From Streptomyces sp. NBC_00878 (GTDB taxonomy: Bacteria; Actinomycetota; Actinomycetes; Streptomycetales; Streptomycetaceae), in contig NZ_JAPEOK010000001.1 in the NCBI RefSeq assembly GCF_026341515.1, positions 496,001 to 560,000 on the forward strand: a DNA stretch of 64,000 nucleotides, written 5' to 3'. The notes beneath the pieces were generated by a model, which was not told the origin of the DNA, did no database searches, and was given only the letters and a program-made list of their open reading frames with translations. Positions 8,349 through 17,441 of this stretch are shown here, in pieces; position 1 is the first letter of the stretch; every line of letters begins with the position of its first letter. The position numbers were made by a program, and so were the translations under genes.

Positions 8349-9452
8349 ATGCGTGAGATCCTCCCGGCGCTCGGCCGGTGGTACGCGGAGGGCTCGCCCT
8401 TCGGGCTCGCCACGGTCGTCACCGTCAGCCGGAGCGCGCCACGGGATCCGGGCGCCTCCATGGCCGTCGGGCCCGGTGACGAGGTCGTGGGCAGTGTGTC
8501 CGGCGGCTGTGTCGAGGGCGCGGTGTTCGAGCTCGCCCAGGAAGTGGTGGAGTCCGGCGAGGCCCGACTGGAGACCTTCGGGTACAGCGACGAGGACGCG
8601 TTCGCCGTCGGCCTCACCTGCGGCGGCGAGATCACCCTCCTCGTCCGGCCCGTCACGGCCGCCCTCGACCCGTCCTTCGGGGCGGTCGCGGAGTCGGTGG
8701 CCGCGGGCCGCCCGGTGACCGTCGCGACGGTGATCGCCGGCCCGGCGCCGCGCGGCGCGACCCTCGCCGTCTGGGCGGACGAGGTGTCCGGCACGCTCGG
8801 CACGACGGGCCTGGACGTGGCGGTGACCGCCGACGCGCGGGGCGAACTGGCCCTGGGCGTCACCGGGCAGCGGCACTACGGCCCGCGCGGCGAGCGGCGC
8901 GAGGACGCCGTGACGGTCTTCCTGCACTCCTTCGCTCCCCCGCCGCGCATGCTGGTCTTCGGGGCGATCGACTACGCGGCGGCGGTGGCCCGCATCGGCG
9001 CCTTCCTCGGCTACCGGGTCACCGTGTGCGACGCCCGTCCCGTCTTCGCCACTCCGAAACGCTTCCCGGAGGGCGTGGAGGTCGTCGTGGAGTGGCCCCA
9101 CAGGTATCTCCAGAGCACGGAGACCGACGAACGGACGGTGATCTGCGTCCTCACCCACGACCCCAAGTTCGACGTGCCGCTCCTGGAGGAGGCGCTGCGC
9201 CGCCCGGCCGCGTACATCGGGGCGATGGGCAGCCGGCGTACGCACGACGACCGGATGAAACGGCTGCGGGACGGCGGACTCGGCGAGGCCGAACTGACCC
9301 GGCTGCGCTCGCCCGTCGGCCTCGACCTCGGAGCGCGTACGCCCGAGGAGGTGGCCGTGTCCGTCGCCGCCGAGATCGTCGCGCTGCGCTGGGGCGGCAG
9401 CGGCGCCCCGCTGACGGCGACGGCCGGGGAGATCCACCCGCGGCGGCGATGA
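8349..9452 (+). CDS. XdhC/CoxI family protein
   Basis: 367 aa. N-terminal XdhC/CoxI domain (ATVVTVSRSAPRDPGASMAV, SGGCVEGAVFELA, LTCGGEITLLV) and C-terminal Rossmann-like XdhC_C domain (MLVFGAIDYAAAVARIGAFL, YIGAMGSRRTHDDRMKRL, ARTPEEVAVSVAAEIVALR). XdhC proteins insert or sulfurate the molybdenum cofactor of xanthine dehydrogenase-type enzymes. No dehydrogenase subunit gene lies in this window, so the partner must be elsewhere. AGAGGAG precedes the ATG by about 7 nt. The gene faces the phosphotransferase at 9481. Confidence 0.88.
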   Translation: MREILPALGRWYAEGSPFGLATVVTVSRSAPRDPGASMAVGPGDEVVGSVSGGCVEGAVFELAQEVVESGEARLETFGYSDEDAFAVGLTCGGEITLLVRPVTAALDPSFGAVAESVAAGRPVTVATVIAGPAPRGATLAVWADEVSGTLGTTGLDVAVTADARGELALGVTGQRHYGPRGERREDAVTVFLHSFAPPPRMLVFGAIDYAAAVARIGAFLGYRVTVCDARPVFATPKRFPEGVEVVVEWPHRYLQSTETDERTVICVLTHDPKFDVPLLEEALRRPAAYIGAMGSRRTHDDRMKRLRDGGLGEAELTRLRSPVGLDLGARTPEEVAVSVAAEIVALRWGGSGAPLTATAGEIHPRRR

Positions 9453-9480
9453 CGAGGCATGGCCAGGTGACCCGCGCCGG

Positions 9481-10419
9481 TCAGGTCTCAGCGCGGAAGT
9501 CGGCGATGATCGCTTCGAGGTGGCGCAGGGCCGTGGTGACTCGGGCCGGGTCCTTCTGGAAGAAGGGGTCGTCGAGCACGGGCAGTGATCCGGCGAGCGC
9601 CCAGCCGCGCCCGCGCGCCCAGGTCGCGTCGTCGACGCCGAGCGCCTCCCGGAACGTGCCGCGGGCCGCGTCGGGCAGGAACATCCACGCGGGCAGCACG
9701 TCGACGGCGGGGTCGCCGACGCCCAGCGTGCCGAAGTCGATGATCGCGCTGAGGTGGCCGTCGACGGACAGCAGGTTGCCGGTCGCGAGGTCGCCGTGGA
9801 ACCAGACCGGCGCCCCGTCCCAGGCCGGTGCCGCCAGCGCCGCCTCCCACACGGCCGTCACCGCGTCGGTGTCCACCGTGCCCTTCAGCTTGGCGATCTT
9901 CGGCCGGACCAGGGCGTCGGCGGCCAGCGAGTCGCGTTCGTCGCCCACGGGTACCCCGCGGAACGCGTTGCTCCACTGCGGGCCGGGACCGTCGGTGGCG
10001 TCGATCTTCCGCAACGCCGTGATGAACTCGGCCAGTTGTCCGGCCGCCCGCACCGGATCGGCGAGCCCCTCGGTGGTCGCCGTCTCGCCCTCCAGCCACC
10101 GGTAGACCGACCAGGGGAAGGGATAGCCCTCCCCCGGCTCACCCATCGCGAGCGGTTCGGACACCGTCAGCGGCAGCTGCGGAGCGAGCAGCGGCAGCCA
10201 GCGGTGTTCCCGCTCCACCTGCCCGACCCAGCGCGGGTAGCGGGGCAGCCGTACGGACAGGGCGTTGCCCAGCCGGAACGTCGCGTTGTCCATCCCGGGC
10301 CGGGGAACCGGCGAGATCGGGAGTTCGGCCCACTGGGGAAACTGGACGGCGAGCAGGCGGCGGACGAGATCGGCGTCGATGGTCACGTCGTCGTGAGCGT
10401 GCGGGTCACCGGATGACAA
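9481..10419 (-). CDS. aminoglycoside/macrolide phosphotransferase family protein
   Basis: 312 aa with an APH-type kinase fold. Catalytic loop WFHGDLATGNLL (H208, D210, N215) and metal-binding IDFG (D228). The N lobe contains GMDNATFRLGNALSVRLPR, resembling macrolide 2'-phosphotransferases and related antibiotic kinases. Such proteins phosphorylate aminoglycosides, macrolides or small cellular metabolites; the substrate cannot be deduced here. The 87 bp upstream of it holds two copies of TCCGCCGGA but no gene. It is downstream of the metallophosphoesterase on the same strand. Confidence 0.87.
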   Translation of the reverse strand: MSSGDPHAHDDVTIDADLVRRLLAVQFPQWAELPISPVPRPGMDNATFRLGNALSVRLPRYPRWVGQVEREHRWLPLLAPQLPLTVSEPLAMGEPGEGYPFPWSVYRWLEGETATTEGLADPVRAAGQLAEFITALRKIDATDGPGPQWSNAFRGVPVGDERDSLAADALVRPKIAKLKGTVDTDAVTAVWEAALAAPAWDGAPVWFHGDLATGNLLSVDGHLSAIIDFGTLGVGDPAVDVLPAWMFLPDAARGTFREALGVDDATWARGRGWALAGSLPVLDDPFFQKDPARVTTALRHLEAIIADFRAET

Positions 10420-10506
10420 GGGTCAACTCCTGGGTGCGGACCGGGAAGCGGCCGCCCCATCCCATCCGCCGGAACTCCCATCGTCCACTGGTTTTCCGCC
10501 GGACCG

Positions 10507-11022
10507 TCAGCCGTCCGCCGGTGTGCGGAGCGGCAGCCGGTGGAGTCGTACCTCGGTGAGCTCGCCGTCCGTGACCGTCGCGGTCATGTACGTGCAGTGC
10601 GGCTGGCGGCGGCGGTCGGTGGGTGAGCCGGGGTTCAGGAGGCGCAGGCCCGTCGGGGCCGTGGTGTCCCAGGGGATGTGGCTGTGGCCGAAGACCAGGA
10701 CGTCGAGGTCGGGAAAGCGGGCGGCGCACCGCGGTTCGCGGCCCTGGGCATCGCCGGTCTCGTGGACGACTCCCACGCGCAGGCCGTCCAGGTCGGCCCG
10801 GGCGACCTCGGGAAGGCGGGCCCTCAGCTCGGGGCCGTCGTTGTTGCCGTACACGCCGATGAGCCGGTTCGAGCGGCTCTCCAGGAGGTCGAGGGTGGCG
10901 GTGTCCACCCAGTCACCGGCGTGGATCACGACGTCGGCGCGCGGGAGTTCGGCGAGCAGCGGCGCGGGGAGTTCCCTGGCGCGCTTGGGGAGGTGAGTGT
11001 CGGACATCAGGAGGAGGCGCAC
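10507..11022 (-). CDS. YfcE/MJ0936-type metallophosphoesterase
   Basis: 171 aa from GTG 11022 (an ATG at 11007 is also possible). Calcineurin-like motifs in order: MSDTH (D8, H10), HAGDWVD, GNND, HETGD and FGHSHIP, enough for a di-metal phosphodiesterase. Length fits the small YfcE class, which hydrolyses phosphodiesters in vitro; the physiological substrate is not known. The start codon lies only 9 bp from the end of a MITE-like element, so the ribosome site and promoter probably come from the element or were displaced by it. The longer upstream frame is inside the element and is not credible. Confidence 0.85.
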   Translation of the reverse strand: MRLLLMSDTHLPKRARELPAPLLAELPRADVVIHAGDWVDTATLDLLESRSNRLIGVYGNNDGPELRARLPEVARADLDGLRVGVVHETGDAQGREPRCAARFPDLDVLVFGHSHIPWDTTAPTGLRLLNPGSPTDRRRQPHCTYMTATVTDGELTEVRLHRLPLRTPADG

Positions 11023-11031
11023 GCCGGTCAG

Positions 11032-11291
11032 CCTAGGGCCCTTCTGATGGATCTCCGTGGAAGAAGGAGCGGCGTCTGGTGCGTGCGATCGCAAGGCGCC
11101 GGAGCGCCCTCGATGGGGGTCCCCCCGCTCATGGGGGTCCCCCCGCTCGAGCGAAGCCGAGAGTGGGGGAGAAGCCGAGAGTGGGGGAGGAGCCACGTGG
11201 GCGTTTCGGCAACGCGGCTGGGGGTCCCCCCTCTGGGGGAGTGCGTGCCAGACGCCGCGACGCCGCGGAGATCCATCAGAAGGGCCCTAGG
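11032..11291. mobile_element. MITE-like element with 29-bp terminal inverted repeats
   Basis: 11032-11060 and 11263-11291 are inverted copies (CCTAGGGCCCTTCTGATGGA then TCTCCGYGG) with a single mismatch in 29 bp. The 260-bp unit encodes nothing. Inside are two tandem 18-bp pairs: ATGGGGGTCCCCCCGCTC at 11113-11130 and 11131-11148, and GAAGCCGAGAGTGGGGGA at 11153-11170 and 11171-11188. Both ends carry CTAG, possibly the target. This is the structure of a non-autonomous element mobilised by a DDE-type IS. The right repeat encodes the last codons and stop of the phosphatase gene at 11276. Confidence 0.72.
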
Positions 11292-13777
11292 GCGGGTGGT
11301 CCGGTCGTGGGCTGCTCGGTCGGGCGCGGTTCGGTCAGGGCGATCTCGGCCCATACCTGTTTGCCGCCGCTGACCGGGACCGTTCCCCAGGTCGCGGAGA
11401 GGGCCTCGACGAGGAGGATGCCGCGGCCGCCCGTGGCCTCCCAGCCGATGCTGGTGGGCTTGATGGGCGAACGCGGTGAGGCGTCGGCGACCGCGACGCG
11501 CAGGCGGTCGTTGATGAGGGTGAGGTCGAAGCGGACCTGGCCGTCGGTGTGCACGAGGGCGTTGGTGACCAGTTCGGAGACGATCAGGAGGATGGCGTCG
11601 TACTCCCGCGTAAGGCCCCACTCGCGCAGGGTGCGCCGGGTGAAGCGGCGGGCCTGGCGGACGGCCTCGGGTACGCGCCACACCGTCCAGCTCTCGCGCA
11701 GCGGCCGCAGGTCCAGGCCGTCGTAGCGCATGAGAAGCAGGGCCACGTCGTCGCCGCGGTTGGCGTCCGCGAGGAGGGCGTCGGCGACGAGTCCGAGGTG
11801 GGCGGGGTCGGCGGCGGCCAGCGCGTCGGACAGCCGGTCGAGGCCGTCCTCCAGGTCGAGCTCGGCGGACTCGACCAGGCCGTCGGTGGTGAGGGCCACG
11901 ACGGTGCCCGGCCGCAGCGGCAGCGGACTCATCGGGAAGTCGGCCTGCGTGATCACGCCGAGCGGCGGTCCGCCCTCGGTGACGACGATCTCGGTGGTGC
12001 CGTCCGGGTGGCGCAGGACGGGCGGCAGGTGACCGGCGCGTACGCACCAGGCCGTGCCCTCCGCCATGTCGACGTCGACGTAGCAGCAGGTGGCGAAGAG
12101 GTCGGTCTCCATGTCCATGAGCAGCCGGTTGGCGTGCGAGACGACCACGTCCGGAGGGTGGCCCTCGACGGCGTAGGCGCGGAGCGCGGTGCGCATCTGG
12201 CCCATGAGGGTGGCGGCCTGGGCGTTGTGCCCCTGGACGTCGCCGATGACGAGGGCGACGTGGTTGTCGGGCAGCGGGATCACGTCGTACCAGTCGCCGC
12301 CGACCTCCAGGCCCGCCGTGGTGGGCAGATAGCGGGCCACGGCCTCCGCGCCCGCCAGCGGCGGCAGCCTGCGCGGGAGGAGGGTGCGCTGGAGCATGCC
12401 GACGAGTTCGTGTTCGGCGTCGAAGGAGTGGGCGCGCATCAGGGCCTGTCCGGCGAGGCCGGCGGAGGCGGTGAGCAGGGCGCGTTCGTCGGGGCCGAAG
12501 TCGTGCGGGGTGTCCCAGCCGATGAGGCAGGCGCCGGCCATGCGGCCACCGCCGGCCGGGAGCGGCAGGATGGCGAGGCCGCCGGGGCCGACCTCGGCGA
12601 GCGCGGCCTCCAGCGGGGTGCCGGCGGGCCAGATCGCCGCGCGGCCCTCGCGCAGGGCGGCCGCCAGGGTCGGCATGGTGCGTACGGGCGCGTCGGGCCA
12701 TTCCGAGCGCCACTCGCTGCGCCACACCTCGGGCCAGGCCTCCGGCTCCGGCGGGTCCAGGACGGTGACGACGAGGCGGTCGCCCTCCAGCTCGGCCAGG
12801 GCCATCCGGTCGGCCATCAGGGGCCGGCGCAGGGCGGTGACGACGGCCTGGCTGACGTCGCGGACGGTGCCCGCGGTGGCGAGGGCGGCGGCCAGGCGCT
12901 GGACGCGGGCCACCTCGTTGCCGCCGGAGCGGAGCTTCGAGGCGTCGGCGACGGTGCCCACCAGGTGAGAGGGGCGTCCGTCGGCGGCGGGCAGCAGCCG
13001 GGCGCGGAGCCTGAGCCACTTCTGTTCGCCGGAGGGCTGGAGGATGCGGAACTCCAGCTCGCGCTCGCCGATGGACGACTGGTCGGCCTCCACCACGGAC
13101 ATCAGCGAGGGCAGGTCCTCCGGCACGGTCATCCCCAGCAGGGTCTCGACCTTGCCGTCGAACTCGTCGGGGGCGAGCCCGAACAGCTCCAGCATCTCGT
13201 CGTCGACCTCGACGCGCCCGGTGTCCATGGCCAGGCTGAACGAGCTGCTGGGCAGGTCGTCCGTGTGCCCGGTGTCGGCGGAGGGCGGGAAGGAGACGGC
13301 CTGGGCGAACAGTTCGAGGCAGGCGCGCCCCTCCGTGTCGAAGCCGCCCGGGCTCTCGCTCACGGCGACCAGGCAGCCGCCGCCGCGCGGGTCCGGCGGC
13401 AGCGGCAGGACGGCCAGCCAGAAGTCGCCCGCGGGCATCCGGCGGGCGCCGGGGCGCACGGCGAGCTCCTCGGGGCTGAGCCACAGGGGCCGGCCGAGCC
13501 GGTACGCGTCCGCAGCGGGCGAGCCGCCGGAGAGCGGGTAGCTGTCCCGTATCCCGTAGAGGGACCGGGGTACGCCCGCCGACTCGATCAGGCAGAGCTG
13601 GTCGCCGCTGTCACCCGGTGCGTACACGGTGGCGAGCGTCGCATGGCCGAACACGAGTGCCTGTTCGAGCACGCTCCGTAGTCGTTCGGGGGATCCGATG
13701 TCCGCGTGGAGCGTCTTGAGGGCAAGTTCGGCACGCAGCGTTCTCTTTCTGGGTTCCGCAGCGCCCTCACCGACCAC
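11276..13777 (-). CDS. SpoIIE-type PP2C phosphatase with GAF, PAS and HATPase domains
   Basis: 833 aa from GTG 13777; the frame could extend to GTG 13840, but that abuts a hairpin and has no ribosome site. Domain order: GAF-like (about 20-180), PAS (about 190-305, WLRLRARLLPAADGRPSHLVGTV-type end), GAF (about 320-480), PP2C/SpoIIE (GGDWYDVIPL, GDVQGHNAQAATLMGQMRTA), and an anti-sigma-like HATPase (VSELVTNALVHT, GGRGILLVEALS). Such proteins dephosphorylate STAS anti-anti-sigma factors and may also act as kinase, tuning a sigma factor. The last residues PALGPF and the TGA lie in the terminal repeat of the MITE, so the native C terminus has been replaced. Confidence 0.87.
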   Translation of the reverse strand: MVGEGAAEPRKRTLRAELALKTLHADIGSPERLRSVLEQALVFGHATLATVYAPGDSGDQLCLIESAGVPRSLYGIRDSYPLSGGSPAADAYRLGRPLWLSPEELAVRPGARRMPAGDFWLAVLPLPPDPRGGGCLVAVSESPGGFDTEGRACLELFAQAVSFPPSADTGHTDDLPSSSFSLAMDTGRVEVDDEMLELFGLAPDEFDGKVETLLGMTVPEDLPSLMSVVEADQSSIGERELEFRILQPSGEQKWLRLRARLLPAADGRPSHLVGTVADASKLRSGGNEVARVQRLAAALATAGTVRDVSQAVVTALRRPLMADRMALAELEGDRLVVTVLDPPEPEAWPEVWRSEWRSEWPDAPVRTMPTLAAALREGRAAIWPAGTPLEAALAEVGPGGLAILPLPAGGGRMAGACLIGWDTPHDFGPDERALLTASAGLAGQALMRAHSFDAEHELVGMLQRTLLPRRLPPLAGAEAVARYLPTTAGLEVGGDWYDVIPLPDNHVALVIGDVQGHNAQAATLMGQMRTALRAYAVEGHPPDVVVSHANRLLMDMETDLFATCCYVDVDMAEGTAWCVRAGHLPPVLRHPDGTTEIVVTEGGPPLGVITQADFPMSPLPLRPGTVVALTTDGLVESAELDLEDGLDRLSDALAAADPAHLGLVADALLADANRGDDVALLLMRYDGLDLRPLRESWTVWRVPEAVRQARRFTRRTLREWGLTREYDAILLIVSELVTNALVHTDGQVRFDLTLINDRLRVAVADASPRSPIKPTSIGWEATGGRGILLVEALSATWGTVPVSGGKQVWAEIALTEPRPTEQPTTGPPALGPF

Positions 13778-13840
13778 GTCCGTATTACAGCGCTTCCGGG
13801 ACGGCGGCGCAGCCCCTGTGACCGTTCGGATGCAGGTCAC

Positions 13841-13881
13841 GGGTCGGCCGGGAGCCCCGCGGCGGGGCTCCCGGCCGACCC
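13841..13881 (-). terminator. very strong hairpin after the caspase/WD40 gene
   Basis: Twenty bases from 13841 to 13860 are perfectly complementary to 13862-13881 around one central base. The hairpin begins 8 bp after the stop of the caspase gene and ends at the upstream edge of the phosphatase gene, so it should separate the two transcripts. There is no U-tract, as is common in GC-rich actinobacteria. Confidence 0.7.
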
Positions 13882-13889
13882 TGCGCTCT

Positions 13890-16800
13890 CTAGGAGCACG
13901 GTGCGTGGAACGGTACGTCCGGCATCAGTTTGCGCCAGCGGTCCCGGTCGACGGCGGTGCCCACCACGTCGCAGATGTGCCGTGTCGCCCGGTCGACGTC
14001 CAGGTCCCAGAGGCGGATCGTGTCGTTTCCGCTCGACACGAGGGTGCTCCCGCTGGGTGAGAAGGCGGCGGTGATGGCGCCCAGCGTGTGGCCGGTGAGC
14101 GTGGCCGTACGCCGTTCGGAGGGGATGTCCCAGAGCTGGATCGTCCCGTCCGAGTTCGCGACGGCCAGGGAGGTGCCCTTGGCGTCCACGGCGATTCCGT
14201 AGACCGTTCCCGCCGTGATGTCGAGCTTCGCGCGCTTGCGCCGCGTACCGACGTCCCACACCTGGACCGTCCCGTCGTTGTTGCCCGTGATCAGGGTGCG
14301 GCCGTCCGGGGTGTAGGCGACGTCGAACGTCATGCCGGCGTGATTGTCGAGGACGGCCAGGGCGCGCCCGGACCGCGCGTCCCACAGGCGCAGGGTGCTG
14401 TCCTCGCCCACCGAGGCGATCGTCCGGCCGTCCGGGCTGAACTTCACCCCGAACGCCGCGCCCTCGTGGCCCTTCAGGGTCATGCGGGTGCGGAACTCGT
14501 CGGTGTCCCACACCGTCACGTTGCCCATGCCGTCGGCGGCGGCCAGGCCGCGCCCGTCGGGGCTGAAGTGGACGGCCTGCGCCTTGCGTTTCGGGCTGGT
14601 CGTGTCGAGCACCGCGACGGAACGGCGCGACGCGGTGTCCCACACCCGCACCTTCCCGGCGGGTCCGGCGGAGGCCAGCAGCCCGTCGTCGGGGCTGAAG
14701 GCGAGGCCCCAGGTCAGCTCCCCGGCATCGGGCAGCGACGCGATGTGCCGCTGGGTCTTCAGGTCCCACAGGTCGACGGAGTCGTCGTGGTCGTTGTAGG
14801 CCGCGATCCACCGGCCGTGGTGGCTGACCGCGACGCGGTACTTCTCGGTGTCGGGGCGCAGTGTCAGGACGGAGGTGTCGGTGGACCAGAGGCGTACCGT
14901 GCGGTCGACGCCGCCGGTGGCGATCCTCGTACCGTCCCGGCTGAACGCGACGGTGAGCACGGCGTCGGCGTGGCCGGTGAACTCGGTGACGTACTGCCCG
15001 TCCTCGACGGTCCAGATCTCGGTGTCCCCGGTGTCGTTTCCCACGGCGATCAGTCGGCTGTCCGGGCTGAAGACGACCGAGCGGACCTGGGCGGGGTTGG
15101 AGTCCACGTCGCTGAGCAGCCGTCGCCGGGCGACGTCCCAGAGTTTCACCGCACCGTCCGTGCCACCGGAGGCGACCGACGCTCCGGAGGGTGCGAAGGC
15201 GACGGTGGTCACGCTGTTCCCGTGTCCTTCGAGTACGGCGAGGGCCTCGCGCTTGCGCGTGTCCCACAGGCGTACGGTCTTGTCGTCTCCGCCGCTGACC
15301 AGGGTCCGGCTGTCCGGGCTGAAGGCGAGGGCCAGTACGCCGCCGTTGTCGACGCCTTTCCCGTGGCCTGCCAGCCGTGCGAGGCGCGAGTTGGTGTCCG
15401 GTGCCCAGAGCGCGATGGTGGCGTCCCGGCTCCCGACGGCCAGCCGCTTCCCGTCCGGCGAGAACGCCACCGCCGTGACGGGTCCCTCGTTGCCGGTCAA
15501 GGCGGCGACAACCCGATGTGCGGCGGCGTTCCACAGGCGCACCGTCCCGTCCGCGCCGCCCGTCGCCACGTGGCGTCCGTCCGGCGAGGAGGCCACGGAC
15601 GCGACGGCGGCCCGGTGTCCGGTCAGGACGGCGACCCGGCGACGCGTGGACACGTCCCACAGCCGTACGGTCCGGTCCGCGGCGGCGGTCGCGAGGAGCT
15701 TTCCGTCCGGCGAGAACGCCGCGGACGTGACGCTCCCCCGGTGGCCCGGAAGCACTCCGGCCAGTCGTTGGCCCTGGGCGCTGAGCAGCGCGCCGCGTGC
15801 CTCGGTCGTAAGCCCCTGACGGAACGCCTCGGCGGCCAGCAGCATGGAGGCGTCCGGTTCCGCGAAACCGGGTTCCAGTGCCAGGCCGACCGCGCCGGCG
15901 GGCTGTTGGATCGCCGCCCGCAGCTCGGGCACGCTCATCGGTCCGACGACGACCTGGCCGCCCTCCAGCGCCTCACGCAGCTCCGCGATACGGGCGCACT
16001 GGTCGTAGAAGTCGGACCGTACGCACAGGACCACCAGGGACGGGGGCTCCTGTCCGGGCGCCGGGGAGGCCGCGGCGGTGCACAGCGCCCGGACGAAGGC
16101 CTCCCGTTCGCTCTCGGACTCGCACTGGGTGAACAGTTCCTCGAACTGGTCCACGAGGAGCACCATGCGGGCGCCGGTGACCGCTCCGCCGCCCCTGGCC
16201 CGCATGGTGTCCCGCAGGACGGCCGCGAGGGCCGACGGATCCTCGGTCAGCCGGCCGGCCAGGCCCTCGCGAGAGTCTCCGGTCACCGTGGACAGCGCCG
16301 TGGCCAGGGACCGTACGGGGGTGGCCGTGGGTGTCAGCAGTACGTGCGGCCAGGTGCGGGCGCCCGGAACGGGTACCGCGCCCGACACCAGGGCGGGCAG
16401 CAGGCCCGCGCGCAGCAGCGACGACTTGCCCGACCCGGACGGACCGAGCACGAACAGCGGCCCGGTCCGCTCCATCCGTTCGCCCAGGCGCTCGGCCAGT
16501 GCCGAGGTCAGCGCCTCACGCCCGCGGTACCACTGGCTGTTGCCCGCGCCGAAGGACGCCAGTCCCGGGTAGGGGCAGACGCCGGACAGCGCGTGCGGCT
16601 GCCGCGAGTCGTCGTCCGCGGGCCTGTGGCCGTTGACCCGCTGCGGGGGAACGTAGGCGGGGTTGGGCGCGAGGACGAGGTCTTCCGCCCAGTCGCTCAC
16701 CTGCTGGCTGGGGCGCGGGAAGCCCCGTTCGCGCAGCCGGCGGTCCAGGCCCCGGTAGAGGTGCCGCAGGGTCAGGTAGGCGGGGGCGTCCGGCTCTCCT

Positions 16801-17441
16801 TCGCGGAGCAGCCGGATGAGTTCGCCGCTGAAGGCCGTGTGCGGTTGTCCGGGTGGTGCCAGCGCGCGGTCCTCGCCGCCCGTCGAGGTCAGTACGTAGG
16901 CGCCGTGCACCCGCGCCAGCTGGGCGGCATCGCTCTGCGTGCCCTCCTCGGCCGCGGAGCCCAGTGTGCCGATCGCCCGGCCCGAGTAGCAGCAGTCGAG
17001 CACCACCACGATCGACCGGGCGGGGCTGGACAGCAGGCAGTCCCGCACGCCGGCGTAGGCGAAGGCCGTGTGGGAGAGGCGGTTGGCGCGCCGGTCGGTG
17101 AACCGCGTGGCCAGGTGGAGGTCTCCGCCGGGACTGACGAGGCCGTGGCCCACGTAGTAGACGAAGAGAACGTCCTCGGCCTGTTCGGCCTGGTCCGCGA
17201 GGCTGAGTCCCAGTTCCCGGGAGTCGGCCGGGTCGCGGACGACGACGAGGTTCCGCTCGGCCAGACCGCACCGCTCCACGAGCAGCTGTCCGAGATCCGT
17301 GAGCGTGCTCGCGACCGCCGGTACCGAGGGAAGCCCGGAGCCGTCGGGATGGGAACCCGTGCCGATGAGCAGTGCGCGGCTCCCGGGAGAGGCCAGCGCG
17401 GGCAGCAGCAGCCGTCCGGGGCGCTCGGAGAGGTCACTCAT
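13890..17441 (-). CDS. caspase-like protease / STAND NTPase / 14-blade WD40 protein
   Basis: 1183 aa. Residues about 20-260 are a caspase (C14) domain with the dyad in YVGHG (H99) and LDCCYSG (C151). Residues about 290-525 are an nSTAND1-type NTPase: YPGLASFG, Walker A GPSGSGKS (333-340), Walker B MVLLVDQFEELF (426-437) and RSDFYD sensor. Residues about 563-1175 hold 14 WD40 repeats (GH...FSPDG...LWD), enough for two seven-bladed propellers. By analogy with bacterial metacaspase and STAND systems, WD40 repeats sense a target, the NTPase oligomerises and the caspase cleaves host proteins, possibly as abortive defence. The usual winged-helix and linker region after the NTPase is missing. It overlaps the EACC1-like gene by 8 bp. 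Confidence 0.88.
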   Translation of the reverse strand: MSDLSERPGRLLLPALASPGSRALLIGTGSHPDGSGLPSVPAVASTLTDLGQLLVERCGLAERNLVVVRDPADSRELGLSLADQAEQAEDVLFVYYVGHGLVSPGGDLHLATRFTDRRANRLSHTAFAYAGVRDCLLSSPARSIVVVLDCCYSGRAIGTLGSAAEEGTQSDAAQLARVHGAYVLTSTGGEDRALAPPGQPHTAFSGELIRLLREGEPDAPAYLTLRHLYRGLDRRLRERGFPRPSQQVSDWAEDLVLAPNPAYVPPQRVNGHRPADDDSRQPHALSGVCPYPGLASFGAGNSQWYRGREALTSALAERLGERMERTGPLFVLGPSGSGKSSLLRAGLLPALVSGAVPVPGARTWPHVLLTPTATPVRSLATALSTVTGDSREGLAGRLTEDPSALAAVLRDTMRARGGGAVTGARMVLLVDQFEELFTQCESESEREAFVRALCTAAASPAPGQEPPSLVVLCVRSDFYDQCARIAELREALEGGQVVVGPMSVPELRAAIQQPAGAVGLALEPGFAEPDASMLLAAEAFRQGLTTEARGALLSAQGQRLAGVLPGHRGSVTSAAFSPDGKLLATAAADRTVRLWDVSTRRRVAVLTGHRAAVASVASSPDGRHVATGGADGTVRLWNAAAHRVVAALTGNEGPVTAVAFSPDGKRLAVGSRDATIALWAPDTNSRLARLAGHGKGVDNGGVLALAFSPDSRTLVSGGDDKTVRLWDTRKREALAVLEGHGNSVTTVAFAPSGASVASGGTDGAVKLWDVARRRLLSDVDSNPAQVRSVVFSPDSRLIAVGNDTGDTEIWTVEDGQYVTEFTGHADAVLTVAFSRDGTRIATGGVDRTVRLWSTDTSVLTLRPDTEKYRVAVSHHGRWIAAYNDHDDSVDLWDLKTQRHIASLPDAGELTWGLAFSPDDGLLASAGPAGKVRVWDTASRRSVAVLDTTSPKRKAQAVHFSPDGRGLAAADGMGNVTVWDTDEFRTRMTLKGHEGAAFGVKFSPDGRTIASVGEDSTLRLWDARSGRALAVLDNHAGMTFDVAYTPDGRTLITGNNDGTVQVWDVGTRRKRAKLDITAGTVYGIAVDAKGTSLAVANSDGTIQLWDIPSERRTATLTGHTLGAITAAFSPSGSTLVSSGNDTIRLWDLDVDRATRHICDVVGTAVDRDRWRKLMPDVPFHAPCS

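Noticed and set aside
11113..11188. possible separate tandem-repeat locus
   Set aside because: Lies wholly within the MITE-like element and is treated as part of it.
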